A DNA stretch of 64,000 bases from Halomarina halobia (GTDB taxonomy: Archaea > Halobacteriota > Halobacteria > Halobacteriales > Haloarculaceae). Made by a program: the position numbers and the translations under genes. Below the pieces are notes generated by a model, which did no database searches, had not been told where the DNA came from, and saw only the letters and a program-made list of their open reading frames with translations. Below, in pieces: positions 33,546 to 41,306 of the stretch. Position 1 is the first letter of the stretch, and every line of letters begins with the position of its first letter. The stretch is from the NCBI RefSeq assembly GCF_029338575.1, contig NZ_CP119992.1, positions 682,001 to 746,000 on the forward strand. The letters are read 5' to 3'.

Positions 33546-33643
33546 ACCTCGAGATTATCGCAACGCGCACTTAAGCGTATACGGGTCGCGCGAGGGCACC
33601 GTTACCGTAGCGTCGACTCCGCTGATGCGGAGACCGAGAGTAG

Positions 33644-33688
33644 CCAGAAAGCCCCGCCACCCATTCAACGCCGGGTGGGGCTTTCTGG
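33644..33688. other. Strong 16-bp hairpin in a divergent promoter region
   Basis: CCAGAAAGCCCC-GCC-ACCC pairs with GGGT-GGGGCTTTCTGG (12 plus 4 bp around a GCC bulge) with a ten-base loop. It sits between the starts of queD (-) and the helicase gene (+), so it cannot terminate either neighbour. It could be a small RNA, an insertion-derived structure, or part of a long 5' leader of the helicase gene (124 nt before its start). Confidence 0.5.
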
Positions 33689-33811
33689 ACGTGTGAAACC
33701 GTCTCGACGCAGTGCCTGGCGATGCCGCCGCCATCCGTCCACCACTCTTCTAAGGTAACGCTGCCGCGCGAGGACGCAACCGGTTTGGGAACCGCGGCCC
33801 TATTTCCGGTA

Positions 33812-35725
33812 GTGTCTGAGCAGTCCGACTCCGAGGCAGACGACGCGGCGGGGGGGTTGAGCGCGGATCGGTTTCACGAGGTGATACAGGAGCTGGGTCG
33901 CCCGGTCGTCACGGCGAGCGACGCGGCCCGGATCCTCGGCGTCTCGCAGGCGGAGGCGGTCGAGCGCCTCGACGCCCTCGCGGGCGCGGGGCGCGCGGAG
34001 CGCGTCGACGTCACGGCCGACCCGGTCGTCTGGTACCCCACCCACCTCCAGGCGCTCGCAGAGCGCGAGCACGTGATCGCCTTCCCCGACCGGCGCGAAC
34101 TCGTCGTCGAGCATCCCCAACAGTTCACGCGGGCGCAGCTCGCCCAGTTCGCCCACCTCGTGGACTCCACCCGCGACGGCGCGTACATCTACCGCATCCG
34201 CGAGGAGGACATCTGGCAGGCCCCCTACGACCACCTGGACGGCCTCCTGCGGACGATGCGCGGGGTGCTCCCCGAACGCTCGCCCCACCTGGAGGAGTGG
34301 GTCGAGCGCCAGTGGACCCGCGCCCGGCGGTTCGCGCTCGTCACCCACCCGGACGGCTACACGCTGCTCTCCGCCTCCAGCCCCGAACTCATGGGCAACG
34401 TCGCCCGACAGAGGCTCGAACCGGGCGAGCACCTCCGCGCGGACGTCTCCGACACGGAGAGCTGGGTCAACGACGAGGCGATCGGGGAGGTAAAGCGGAT
34501 CCTCTACGAGGCGGGCTATCCCGTCCAGGACCAGCGCGACCTGGAGACGGGCGATCCGCTGGACGTGGACCTCCGCCTCGACCTGCGGGACTACCAGCGC
34601 CACTGGGTCGAGCGCTTCGAGGAGCGCGGCTCGGGGGTCTTCGTCGGCCCGCCGGGCAGCGGCAAGACGGTCGCCGCGATGGGCGCGATGGCGAGCGTCG
34701 GCGGCGAGACGCTGATCCTCGTCCCGAGCCGCGACCTCGCAGAGCAGTGGCGCGGGAGCCTGCTCTCCGACACCGCGCTCGAACCCGACCAGATCGGCGA
34801 GTACCACGGCGGCGAGAAGGAGATCCGCCCGGTGACGATCGCCACCTACCAGACCGCCGGAATGGACCGCCACCGAACCCTGTTCGACGAGCGGCGGTGG
34901 GGCCTGATCGTGTATGATGAGTGTCACCACATACCATCCGCCGTCTTCCGGCGCTCCGCCGACCTGCAGGCGAAGCACCGCCTCGGGCTGTCGGCGACGC
35001 CCATCCGGGAGGACGACCGGGAGCGGGAGATATTCACGCTCATCGGGCCGCCCATCGGCACCGACTGGTCGGCGCTGTTCGAGGCGGGGTTCGTCGCGGA
35101 GCCGGAGGTCGAGATCCGCTACGTCCCGTGGGCCGACGACATGGCGCGCAACGAGTACGTGAGTAGCGAGGGCCACGAGCGCCGGCAGGTCGCCGCGATG
35201 AACCCCGCCAAGGTCGACGCCGTGCGCGCGCTGCTCGCCCGCCACGCCGGGCAGAAGGCGCTGGTGTTCGTCGAGTACCTCGATCAGGGGCGCGCGATCG
35301 CCGAGGCGATCGACGCGCCGTTCATCTCCGGCGAGATGCGCCACGGCGAGCGCAGCGCGCTGTTCAGGGAGTTCCGCGACGGCGATCGCGAGGTGCTCGT
35401 CGTCTCGCGGGTGGGCGACGAGGGGATCGACCTGCCGAACGCGGAGGTCGCCGTCGTCGCCTCCGGCCTCGGCGGCTCGCGCAGGCAGGGCGCACAGCGC
35501 GCCGGCCGGACGATGCGACCGGCGGGAAGCGCCCTGCTGTACGTCCTCGCCACGCGCGGCACGGTCGAGGAGGACTACGCCCGCCACCAGCTTCGCCACC
35601 TCGCTGGCAAGGGGATCCGCGTGAACGAGGGCGACGCGCCGATGGCGGTCGAGGGGGACGGCGGGAAGGGCGCGGGCGATGCGGAGGAAGAGCGGTCGGA
35701 GGGGGACGGCGACGGGCCGAGGTAG
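33812..35725 (+). CDS. XPB/Rad25-type superfamily II DNA helicase
   Basis: A 637-residue SF2 helicase of the archaeal XPB family. A long N-terminal damage-recognition-type region (residues 1-255) starts with an HTH-like segment (TASDAARILGVSQAEAVERL). It is followed by the helicase core: motif I VGPPGSGKTVAAMG (about residue 287), motif II DECHH, motif III LSATPIRED, and C-terminal motifs with VSRVGDEGIDLP and GGSRRQGAQRAGRTMRP. Archaeal XPB works in DNA repair or transcription with Bax1-like nucleases, none of which is adjacent here. The start is the GTG at 33812. The C-terminus is Glu/Gly-rich. Confidence 0.88.
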   Translation: MSEQSDSEADDAAGGLSADRFHEVIQELGRPVVTASDAARILGVSQAEAVERLDALAGAGRAERVDVTADPVVWYPTHLQALAEREHVIAFPDRRELVVEHPQQFTRAQLAQFAHLVDSTRDGAYIYRIREEDIWQAPYDHLDGLLRTMRGVLPERSPHLEEWVERQWTRARRFALVTHPDGYTLLSASSPELMGNVARQRLEPGEHLRADVSDTESWVNDEAIGEVKRILYEAGYPVQDQRDLETGDPLDVDLRLDLRDYQRHWVERFEERGSGVFVGPPGSGKTVAAMGAMASVGGETLILVPSRDLAEQWRGSLLSDTALEPDQIGEYHGGEKEIRPVTIATYQTAGMDRHRTLFDERRWGLIVYDECHHIPSAVFRRSADLQAKHRLGLSATPIREDDREREIFTLIGPPIGTDWSALFEAGFVAEPEVEIRYVPWADDMARNEYVSSEGHERRQVAAMNPAKVDAVRALLARHAGQKALVFVEYLDQGRAIAEAIDAPFISGEMRHGERSALFREFRDGDREVLVVSRVGDEGIDLPNAEVAVVASGLGGSRRQGAQRAGRTMRPAGSALLYVLATRGTVEEDYARHQLRHLAGKGIRVNEGDAPMAVEGDGGKGAGDAEEERSEGDGDGPR

Positions 35726-35802
35726 GACGACCGGTCGGACTGTCCTCCCCGCGTCGATTCGGGTCGGGTGTGGCAAGCTTCGGACCGGGATGGGCGACCC
35801 GC

Positions 35803-36002
35803 TCACGCGTCGAGCCGCGCGGAGAAGAACGTCCACGGCGCGTCCTCCTCCTCGTTTCTCCCGTCCGCTTCCAGCGAGGAGGGGGTTCCCCACGTGTCGA
35901 CGATGGCGAAGCCGGCATCACACAGCTGGTCGCCCGTCGCTTCCGCGCCGGCGATCTCCTACTCCATCCTCGCCGCTATCGAGCCAGTCCGGATTCTCGC
36001 CG
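35803..36002 (-). pseudogene. Methyltransferase-like C-terminal relic, frameshifted
   Basis: On the minus strand one frame reads IGENPDWLDSGEDGVG. A shifted frame then reads EIAGAEATGDQLCDAGFAIV, followed by DTWGTPSSLE, an acidic stretch and APWTFFSARLDA to the stop at 35803. The pattern GENPDW...SGEDGV...AGF.IVDTWG...WTFF.AR resembles the C-terminus of haloarchaeal class-I SAM-dependent methyltransferases. No N-terminal Rossmann motif could be traced upstream. A frameshift plus loss of the 5' part makes it a pseudogene; the family assignment is tentative. Confidence 0.35.
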
Positions 36003-36845
36003 ATCCGTGCGTTCTCTCGCCTCCGGCGGCGGCCGGCCGTCGCCGGTCGACGTCGGTGTCGGCTACGTACTGCGCCGTACTCGCGATTGGTGTGCGCGCC
36101 GTTTCAGTGGCCGACAAGCCGACTCGATCGCCGCAAGTCGTTCGTGCGAACTGTCTCCCGTAATCGGAGTCGGAGTACCGGCTCCGCGATTCGCCGGATC
36201 ACTTCGGGACGGCCGCGGTCGACCCCGCTTTCCCTCCGACGCGCCGGCGTCCGACGACCGATAGACGTGGTCGAACTGTGGTGTACAGGTGTGGTCGCGA
36301 TCCCCCGATACTGTACGGCACCCATAGATCGATAAATGATAACATTACACAACCGTTATACGGCGGGGCCGTCAAGGAGAGATTGCACTCGTCACTGCCT
36401 TCTGCATCCCCACGCGACGAGTGCGTTGTGTTCGCGGACCGTGTGCTCCCGACCGGGTGGAACACCCACGCGCCGTCACGAAGCGGGCGCCCGTGCGAAC
36501 GGGCAGGTGCGCCCGGTCCGCGAGTACATCCCCACCTGTGGCCGGGTCGTCGACCTGACTCACGTCCGGTCGACGATCGCCACGATCCCGTCGGCGAGCG
36601 ACCGCCCCGCGTCCTCCCGGAGACGTGCATCGCTCTCTCGACCCGGACGTTCGGCTGGTCGCTCGCCGTTGGGATCAGGTCGCGTAGCGGTCGGCGTGGT
36701 TCCCGCTCGTGACGGGGCCCAATCTGGAGAGGGAGACGAACGCCGGCAGGTCGTCAAATCGCGCCGTCGGGGTCGTCACTCGCTCCGGGCGTGCGGTTGT
36801 CACCGGGTGCCGATAGCCTTGAGATCGATGCCCACGCCGACGGGG

Positions 36846-36851
36846 TTATAT
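36846..36851 (+). promoter_or_regulatory. TATA box, leaderless start of SAMP gene
   Basis: TTATAT is centred about 26 nt before the ATG at 36875, supporting that start over the longer upstream frame beginning at 36791. Confidence 0.5.
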
Positions 36852-36874
36852 CGGTTCGCCCGTCAGAGTGGTGC

Positions 36875-37162
36875 ATGTCAGTCCAGTTCGAACTCTACGG
36901 GACGCTCCGCGACGCGGTCGGGGAGCGCCGCCTCGCCCGCGAGGTTCCGGCGGCCGCCACCGTCGAGGTCGCCCTCCGGGAGGTCACAGACGAGTACCCC
37001 CCCCTGGGGTCGCTCGTCTTCGACGGCGACGGTCGACTCCGCCCCCACCTCAACGTCCTCGTCAACGGCGAGAACGTTCGTGACCTCGCCGGGGGGAAGA
37101 CCCGCCTCTCGGCGGGCGACACGGTCGGCGCGGTCCCGTCGGTCGCGGGTGGTCGCGCGTGA
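36875..37162 (+). CDS. Ubiquitin-like small archaeal modifier protein / MoaD-like
   Basis: A 95-residue beta-grasp protein of the SAMP/MoaD/ThiS group. Marks are VQFELYGTLRDAVGERRLAREV at the start, then PPLGSLVFDGDGRLRPHLNVLVNGENVRDLAG and GDTVGAVPSVAGG. Such proteins are activated at a C-terminal Gly-Gly by an E1-like enzyme, for protein conjugation or as sulfur carriers for molybdopterin or tRNA thiolation. Here the Gly-Gly (92-93) is followed by Arg-Ala, so trimming may be needed. The stop overlaps the GTG start of the MBL hydrolase by 4 nt, indicating translational coupling. Confidence 0.88.
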   Translation: MSVQFELYGTLRDAVGERRLAREVPAAATVEVALREVTDEYPPLGSLVFDGDGRLRPHLNVLVNGENVRDLAGGKTRLSAGDTVGAVPSVAGGRA

Positions 37163-38196
37163 GGGGCGTCGACGCCATCAGCCTCGGAAACACCGCCTTC
37201 GAGGGGCTGAACAACGCGTACGTCCTCGACGGCGCGGTGACGACGCTCGTCGACACGGGCGTGTCGACGCCCGACACGCGCCGGCAGCTGCACGAGGGAC
37301 TCGACGCCCGCGGCCTCGCCTTCGAGGACGTCGAGCAGGTACTTCTCACTCACTGGCACGCGGACCACGCAGGCCTCGCGGGCGAGATCCAGTCGGCGAG
37401 CGGCGCAGTCGTCCGCGCCCACCGCGCGGACGCGCCCCTGATCGAGCAGGACCCGGATGCACAGGCGGCGATGACCGCGCGGCAGCGCGACCTGCTCGCT
37501 ACGTGGGGGATGCCCGACGCGCCCCGGGAGGAACTGTTCGACTTCCTCGGGGGAGAGTCGACCATCGCGGGCGACCCCGCCGAGGTCGAACCGTTCGAGG
37601 CGGGCGACTCCTTCGAGGCCGGCGACCGCGAACTCACCGCCGTCCACCTGCCGGGACACACGAAGGGGCTCTCCGGGTTCACCGTCGAGAGCGAGTACCG
37701 CGCACCGTCCGGCGCGGCCGGCGCGGAGTTGTTCAGCGGCGACGCGCTCCTCCCCTACTACACGCCGAACGTCGGCGGCGCGGACGTCCGCGTCGAGCGA
37801 CCGCTCGAACGCTACCTCGAGACGCTCTCGGAGATCGTCGAATCGGGGTACGCCCGCGCGTGGCCGGGACACCGCGGTCCGATCGTCGACCCCGCCGGTC
37901 GCGCCGCCGACATCGTCGTGCACCACCGCGAGCGGACCGACCGCGTCCTCGCGGTGCTCGAGGAGCACGGCCCCGCCGACGCCTGGACGGTCAGCGCCCA
38001 CCTCTTCGGGGAACTCAGGAGCATCCACATCCTCCACGGCCCCGGCGAGGCGTACGCGCACCTCCACCACCTCGAAAGCGCGGGCGTCGTCGAGAACACG
38101 GATGGGAGGTACGCCATCGCGGACGCGGACGCCGACCTCGATGCGCTCTTCCCCGACGTCTCCGACTCCGACGCCCGCCCGGAACCCAGTACCTGA
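37159..38196 (+). CDS. MBL-fold metallo-hydrolase
   Basis: A 345-residue metallo-beta-lactamase-fold hydrolase. The zinc motif is LTHWHADHAG (about residues 63-72); further metal ligands are the His in LPGHTKG (about residue 159), the Asp in LFSGDALLP, and the His in AWPGHRGP. The C-terminal 90 residues are helical (VHHRERTDRVLAVLEEHGP onward) and contain a winged-helix-like part, as in LACTB2-type or RNase-related members. The start is a GTG overlapping the SAMP stop. The substrate is unknown; coupling to SAMP is notable. Confidence 0.88.
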   Translation: MRGVDAISLGNTAFEGLNNAYVLDGAVTTLVDTGVSTPDTRRQLHEGLDARGLAFEDVEQVLLTHWHADHAGLAGEIQSASGAVVRAHRADAPLIEQDPDAQAAMTARQRDLLATWGMPDAPREELFDFLGGESTIAGDPAEVEPFEAGDSFEAGDRELTAVHLPGHTKGLSGFTVESEYRAPSGAAGAELFSGDALLPYYTPNVGGADVRVERPLERYLETLSEIVESGYARAWPGHRGPIVDPAGRAADIVVHHRERTDRVLAVLEEHGPADAWTVSAHLFGELRSIHILHGPGEAYAHLHHLESAGVVENTDGRYAIADADADLDALFPDVSDSDARPEPST

Positions 38197-38412
38197 ACCG
38201 GGTCGAACGAGCAACCGCGCGTCACAGGTGCACCCCCGATTCACGACATCGGTAATATGAGAGATTGATTACCAATACATAGGTCCGACTCGCCTGAAGG
38301 CCCGTCTCGTGTGGTAATGTCTGTCGCTATCGGCGGGCTATCCGGCAACGTGAAGTCCTCTACGAACCGAAATCGCCGTCAGTTTCAAACGCTGAAACGG
38401 GACACATATCTT

Positions 38413-38418
38413 GATATA
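38413..38418 (+). promoter_or_regulatory. TATA-like box of the HalOD1 gene
   Basis: GATATA is centred about 24-25 nt before the ATG at 38440, within a locally A/T-rich stretch. Confidence 0.45.
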
Positions 38419-38439
38419 CACGGACAGAGTAATACCATT

Positions 38440-38748
38440 ATGTCGATTAGATCAGTAGAACAATACATTTCCGACGACGACACGGGCGTCATCAGAGGAC
38501 GTGCATCGGTCGACTGGGCATCGAGCGATCCGGTGATCGATGCGGTCATCGACGCGCTCGTCGAGGTGACCGGCACCGACGCGACCGATCTCGATCCGCT
38601 GTTCGAGTACGTCGATCCCGACGCACTGACGGCACTGTTCCAGCCCACGTCGAATGCGACGCCTCCGGCGGTGACCGCGATGCAGTTCGCGTACGATGAG
38701 TACGCCGTCGTCGTCACGGCCGACGAGGTCTTCGTAATCGAGCACTGA
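38440..38748 (+). CDS. HalOD1 output domain protein
   Basis: A 102-residue stand-alone HalOD1 domain, an output domain confined to haloarchaea and often at the end of two-component proteins. Marks are PVIDAVIDALVEVTGTDATDLDPLFEYVDPDALTALF and the C-terminal FAYDEYAVVVTADEVFVIE strands. The start is the ATG at 38440, with a TTGATATAC box about 24 nt upstream (leaderless). The longer frame beginning at 38311 is not supported. No partner kinase is adjacent. Confidence 0.88.
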   Translation: MSIRSVEQYISDDDTGVIRGRASVDWASSDPVIDAVIDALVEVTGTDATDLDPLFEYVDPDALTALFQPTSNATPPAVTAMQFAYDEYAVVVTADEVFVIEH

Positions 38749-38769
38749 GCGCGACGGGCCGGTCCGCCG

Positions 38770-38937
38770 TCACTCGACGGTCAGGGCCATCCCGTACTGG
38801 TCGTCACGGGGGCGTTCGAGGCCGAATCGCTCGTAGTAGCCCTCGACGTCCGCGCCGAGCGTGACGTACGCCGAGGGCGGGGCGCACTCGTCGAAGCACT
38901 CGCAGGCCATGATCGGCACTCGACACACCTCGAGCAT
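38770..38937 (-). pseudogene. GNAT-like acetyltransferase C-terminal fragment
   Basis: A 55-residue frame ending VTLGADVEGYYERFGLERPR followed by DDQYGMALTVE. The GADVEGYYERFGLE stretch resembles the last strand-helix of GNAT acetyltransferases (usually ...FYERFGF...), but the acetyl-CoA-binding Q/RxxGxG/A segment and the N-terminal half are missing. There is a Cys-rich stretch (ACECFDEC) near its start. It is either a remnant or a short gene of unknown role. Confidence 0.4.
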
Positions 38938-39005
38938 CGTCGCACGGATACGCGCTCGCCCGGCCCATACGGCGACCCGCCGAGATGCGTCGAATGGACG
39001 CCGGG

Positions 39006-39692
39006 TCACGCCCGACGCGGGCGCTCTACCTCGAGGTCAGACTCCGCGTCGTCGGTGAAGAACGTCTCCCTGACGAGGGTCTCCTGCGCGCGGCGGAGGC
39101 GTTCGGAGAGCGCCTGGTGGGAGATGCCGAGCTCCGCCGCTACCTCCTCGAGATTGGCGGTCCGCGGTACCTCGAAGTAGCCCGCGCGCGTCGCGATCAG
39201 CAGGGCCTCGAGTTGCGCGTCGGTCAGTCCCCGCGATGGGAGCGTCTGGATCTCCTCGCCGTCCTGGATCCGTTTGACGTCGTAGTCCAGGTCGTATTCC
39301 CGGTTGTGCTCGTGCGCGTTCGAACAGGCATCTCGCGACGGGTAGAGGAGGCGGAACGTCCACTCGGCGGCGTTCCCCCACGCCTTGAGGAGGATCGCGT
39401 CGTTCCGCAGCAGCCGATCGAGTTTGGCGGTGACATCGGGCCGCCACCACACCCGATAGAGTCGACGGGCGCTCCGGCCCACGACGACCACGGTCTCCTC
39501 GACGTCGGGGTCGTTCCGGAGCGCCGACGCGAGGCGCGGGTGCCGCGCCGTCCGCATCCAGAGGAGCGACGCGGGCGCGCCCTCCGCCGCGGCCATCCGT
39601 TCACACTCGAATGCGAGGTCCGGAACGGCGTCGAACGTCTCCGCGAGGGCGAACGAGTCCGCCGACAGACTCCCGGTCACGAGAGTGCTCAT
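39006..39692 (-). CDS. Bacterio-opsin activator-like HTH-10 transcription regulator
   Basis: A 228-residue haloarchaeal regulator. Residues 1-150 resemble the BAT-type sensor domain, with beta-rich segments and WTFRLLYPSRDAC. The C-terminal HTH-10 domain (about residues 155-210) reads GLTDAQLEALLIATRAGYFE, then VPRTANLEEVAAELGISHQALSERLRRAQETLV. Proteins of this type control haloarchaeal light, redox or osmotic genes; the target is unknown. Two small inverted repeats directly upstream (39703-39741) could be its operator. The start at 39692 is the ATG of MSTLVTG. Confidence 0.9.
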   Translation of the reverse strand: MSTLVTGSLSADSFALAETFDAVPDLAFECERMAAAEGAPASLLWMRTARHPRLASALRNDPDVEETVVVVGRSARRLYRVWWRPDVTAKLDRLLRNDAILLKAWGNAAEWTFRLLYPSRDACSNAHEHNREYDLDYDVKRIQDGEEIQTLPSRGLTDAQLEALLIATRAGYFEVPRTANLEEVAAELGISHQALSERLRRAQETLVRETFFTDDAESDLEVERPRRA

Positions 39693-39702
39693 GCGGAGGT
39701 TT

Positions 39703-39741
39703 TTAATACAGGCGGTATTAAGCTATATTGCTAAAATAGCT
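39703..39741. promoter_or_regulatory. Inverted repeats in the HTH-10 gene promoter
   Basis: TTAATAC-N5-GTATTAA (39703-39721) and AGCTAT-N9-ATAGCT (39721-39741) lie 11-49 bp before the start of the regulator. They overlap the likely TATA region, as expected for autoregulation. Confidence 0.4.
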
Positions 39742-40230
39742 GAACTCGACGATATTCTTGTGTTCTTTTCAGCGATTATGGCTCGCTATTGGCGGTTAAT
39801 TTCGTCATTCGTCTCGTTTTGATGGGATCGGACGCCGGAAAACCGTTCGCCGACGGGACCCGGGCGCGCGTTCGTCAATCCGCGCGCCGCCTCGTCGGGG
39901 CTGCTATAGTCTCGAGGTCGGCCCGGCTCCACCCTCTCCCGCGACTGGTCGAACTGCGGTACGTTACCCTGAATTCGACAGTTCCGGCGGCGCAGACGGC
40001 ACCAGCAGGCGACACGCATATGCAGATAGGTAGCTATCTTCGAAACGAGGGGTGACGTAACCAAATCGTGTGCCATCCGACCCCTCTCATGCTCATCGGC
40101 GGACGTACCGTCAACCGTGCCCACGACGAGTCCGCCGCCGTTCCTGTCTTTTCGACGGCGTCGCTATCGTTCCGGAGCGGTTGCGAATCCGTACGGTTCG
40201 TTGTTGGCCTCACTTCGTTCGGCACAACAG
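39742..40230. other. Gene-free region before tRNA-Arg
   Basis: About 490 bp with no credible gene. Frames here encode low-complexity or Arg-rich peptides. The sequence is comparatively A/T-rich near 39742-39830. Part of it may be the 3' flank of the tRNA transcript; no additional RNA structure was recognised. Confidence 0.45.
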
Positions 40231-40303
40231 CGGGCGTGACGGGATTCGAACCCGCGATCGAGAGGTTAGGAACCTCTCGCCCTGTCCACTAGGCCACACG
40301 CCC
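40231..40303 (-). tRNA. tRNA-Arg (CCT)
   Basis: The minus strand folds as a 73-nt tRNA. Acceptor stem GGGCGTG/CACGCCC, D-arm GGCCTAGTGGAC, anticodon stem CGAGAGG/CCTCTCG around loop TTCCTAA (anticodon CCT, reading AGG), and T-arm GCGGGTTCGAATCCCGT. The discriminator base is G. No CCA is encoded in the genome, as is usual in haloarchaea. Confidence 0.95.
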
Positions 40304-40331
40304 CACGAGAAGTCCCCGGGGAGAGAAAAAA

Positions 40332-40655
40332 TCAGTTCTGCTTTTCGGTTTCCGCCTCGGTTTCGGTTTCCGTCCCGTACTCCGCCTCGGTCTCGGGCTC
40401 CGTGACCGACGTCGTCGCGGTGTCCTCGGTCGTCTCGTCGTCGCTGTCGGACGTCGTACCGCTCTCGCGCATCTGCTGGAGTTCCTGTTCTACCTCTTCG
40501 CGGCCCTTCTGGAACTCGCCCATCGCCTGCCCGCTGGAGCGGGCGAGCTGCGGGAGCTTGTTCGCGCCGAACAGCACGATGATGATGAGGAGGATGATCA
40601 GGAGTTCCGGCCCCCCCGGTATCCCGGGAAACAGCGGTACTACGGTGGTTGCCAT
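40332..40655 (-). CDS. tatA: Sec-independent protein translocase TatA
   Basis: A 107-residue single-span TatA/B protein of the twin-arginine translocase. The N-terminal transmembrane helix (GPELLIILLIIIVLFGANKLPQL, about residues 15-37) carries the FG and LP elements, followed by an amphipathic helix ARSSGQAMGEFQKG and an acidic disordered tail. Haloarchaea send most secreted proteins through Tat, including probably the BMP lipoprotein and possibly the repeat proteins of this window. tatC is not in the window. It is divergent from the peroxiredoxin. Confidence 0.93.
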   Translation of the reverse strand: MATTVVPLFPGIPGGPELLIILLIIIVLFGANKLPQLARSSGQAMGEFQKGREEVEQELQQMRESGTTSDSDDETTEDTATTSVTEPETEAEYGTETETEAETEKQN

Positions 40656-40748
40656 GTATACTGTCCTTTACGAACTGCCGATTATAGGCCTTTTGCTCGG
40701 AACGAGTAGCCGATCTTATGTACGATTCGTCCGTACGCGGAGGTGTAC

Positions 40749-41228
40749 ATGGTCGACGTAGGAGACACGACACCGGACTTCACCGCACCGCTCGCGACCG
40801 GAGAGGACATCGAGACGTTCACCCTGTCGGAGGCGCTGGACGACGGTCCCGTCGTCCTCGCGTTCTTCCCGGGCGCGTTCACGAGCGTCTGCTCGCACGA
40901 ACTGGCGACCTTCCGCGATCGCATCGACGCCTTCTCCGAGCAGGACGTCCAGTTGTACGGGGTGAGCGTCGACTCCCCGTTCGCGCTCAACGCCTTCCAC
41001 GACGAACTCGACCTCACCTTCCCGCTGATCAGCGACGCCAACGACGAACTCGTCGAGCAGTACGACGTCTCGATGGACTTCGAGGAACTCGGGGTCGAGG
41101 ACATCGCGAAGCGCGCCGTGTTCGTCATCGACGCGGACGGCGAGGTCACCTACGCGTGGGTCAGCGACGATCCGGGCGTCGAACCGGACTACGACGAGGT
41201 CGAGGACGCGGCCGTCGCGGCCGCGTAG
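40749..41228 (+). CDS. Peroxiredoxin (AhpC/TSA family)
   Basis: A 159-residue thiol peroxidase. The catalytic motif PGAFTSVCSHELATFRD (P-x3-T-x2-C with the peroxidatic Cys near residue 45) is intact. VGDTTPDFTAP at the start, VSVDSPFALNAF and FVIDADGEVTYAWVSDDP are family-typical. No other Cys is seen, so it appears to be a one-Cys, AhpE-like enzyme needing an external reductant. The start MVDVGD at 40749 is favoured over a GTG two codons earlier. Confidence 0.92.
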   Translation: MVDVGDTTPDFTAPLATGEDIETFTLSEALDDGPVVLAFFPGAFTSVCSHELATFRDRIDAFSEQDVQLYGVSVDSPFALNAFHDELDLTFPLISDANDELVEQYDVSMDFEELGVEDIAKRAVFVIDADGEVTYAWVSDDPGVEPDYDEVEDAAVAAA

Positions 41229-41306
41229 ACCCGTCGAAGCTATCCCCCAGCAGAGCGCCCGCCGATAGCCAAAGTCATTTTCTCGCGGCCGTCTAGGTCC
41301 CTACAC

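Larger units (their letters stand above)
35726..36874. other. Degraded, gene-poor 1.1-kb region
   Basis: No intact gene. A relic of a methyltransferase-like C-terminus lies at 35803-36002 (minus). Other short frames on the minus strand have protein-like stretches (VTTPTARFDDLPAFVSLSRL up to a stop near 36674; LREDAGRSLADGIVAIVDRT to a stop at 36560). They are not continuous and were not identified. Base composition falls to a more even level than in flanking genes. The last 30 bp carry the promoter of the SAMP gene. The region looks like decaying genes. Confidence 0.5.

Noticed and set aside
36278..36712. Plus-strand ORF in the degraded region before SAMP
   Set aside because: Its composition is Arg/Pro/Ser-rich, there is no promoter or motif, and overlapping minus-strand fragments are more protein-like.
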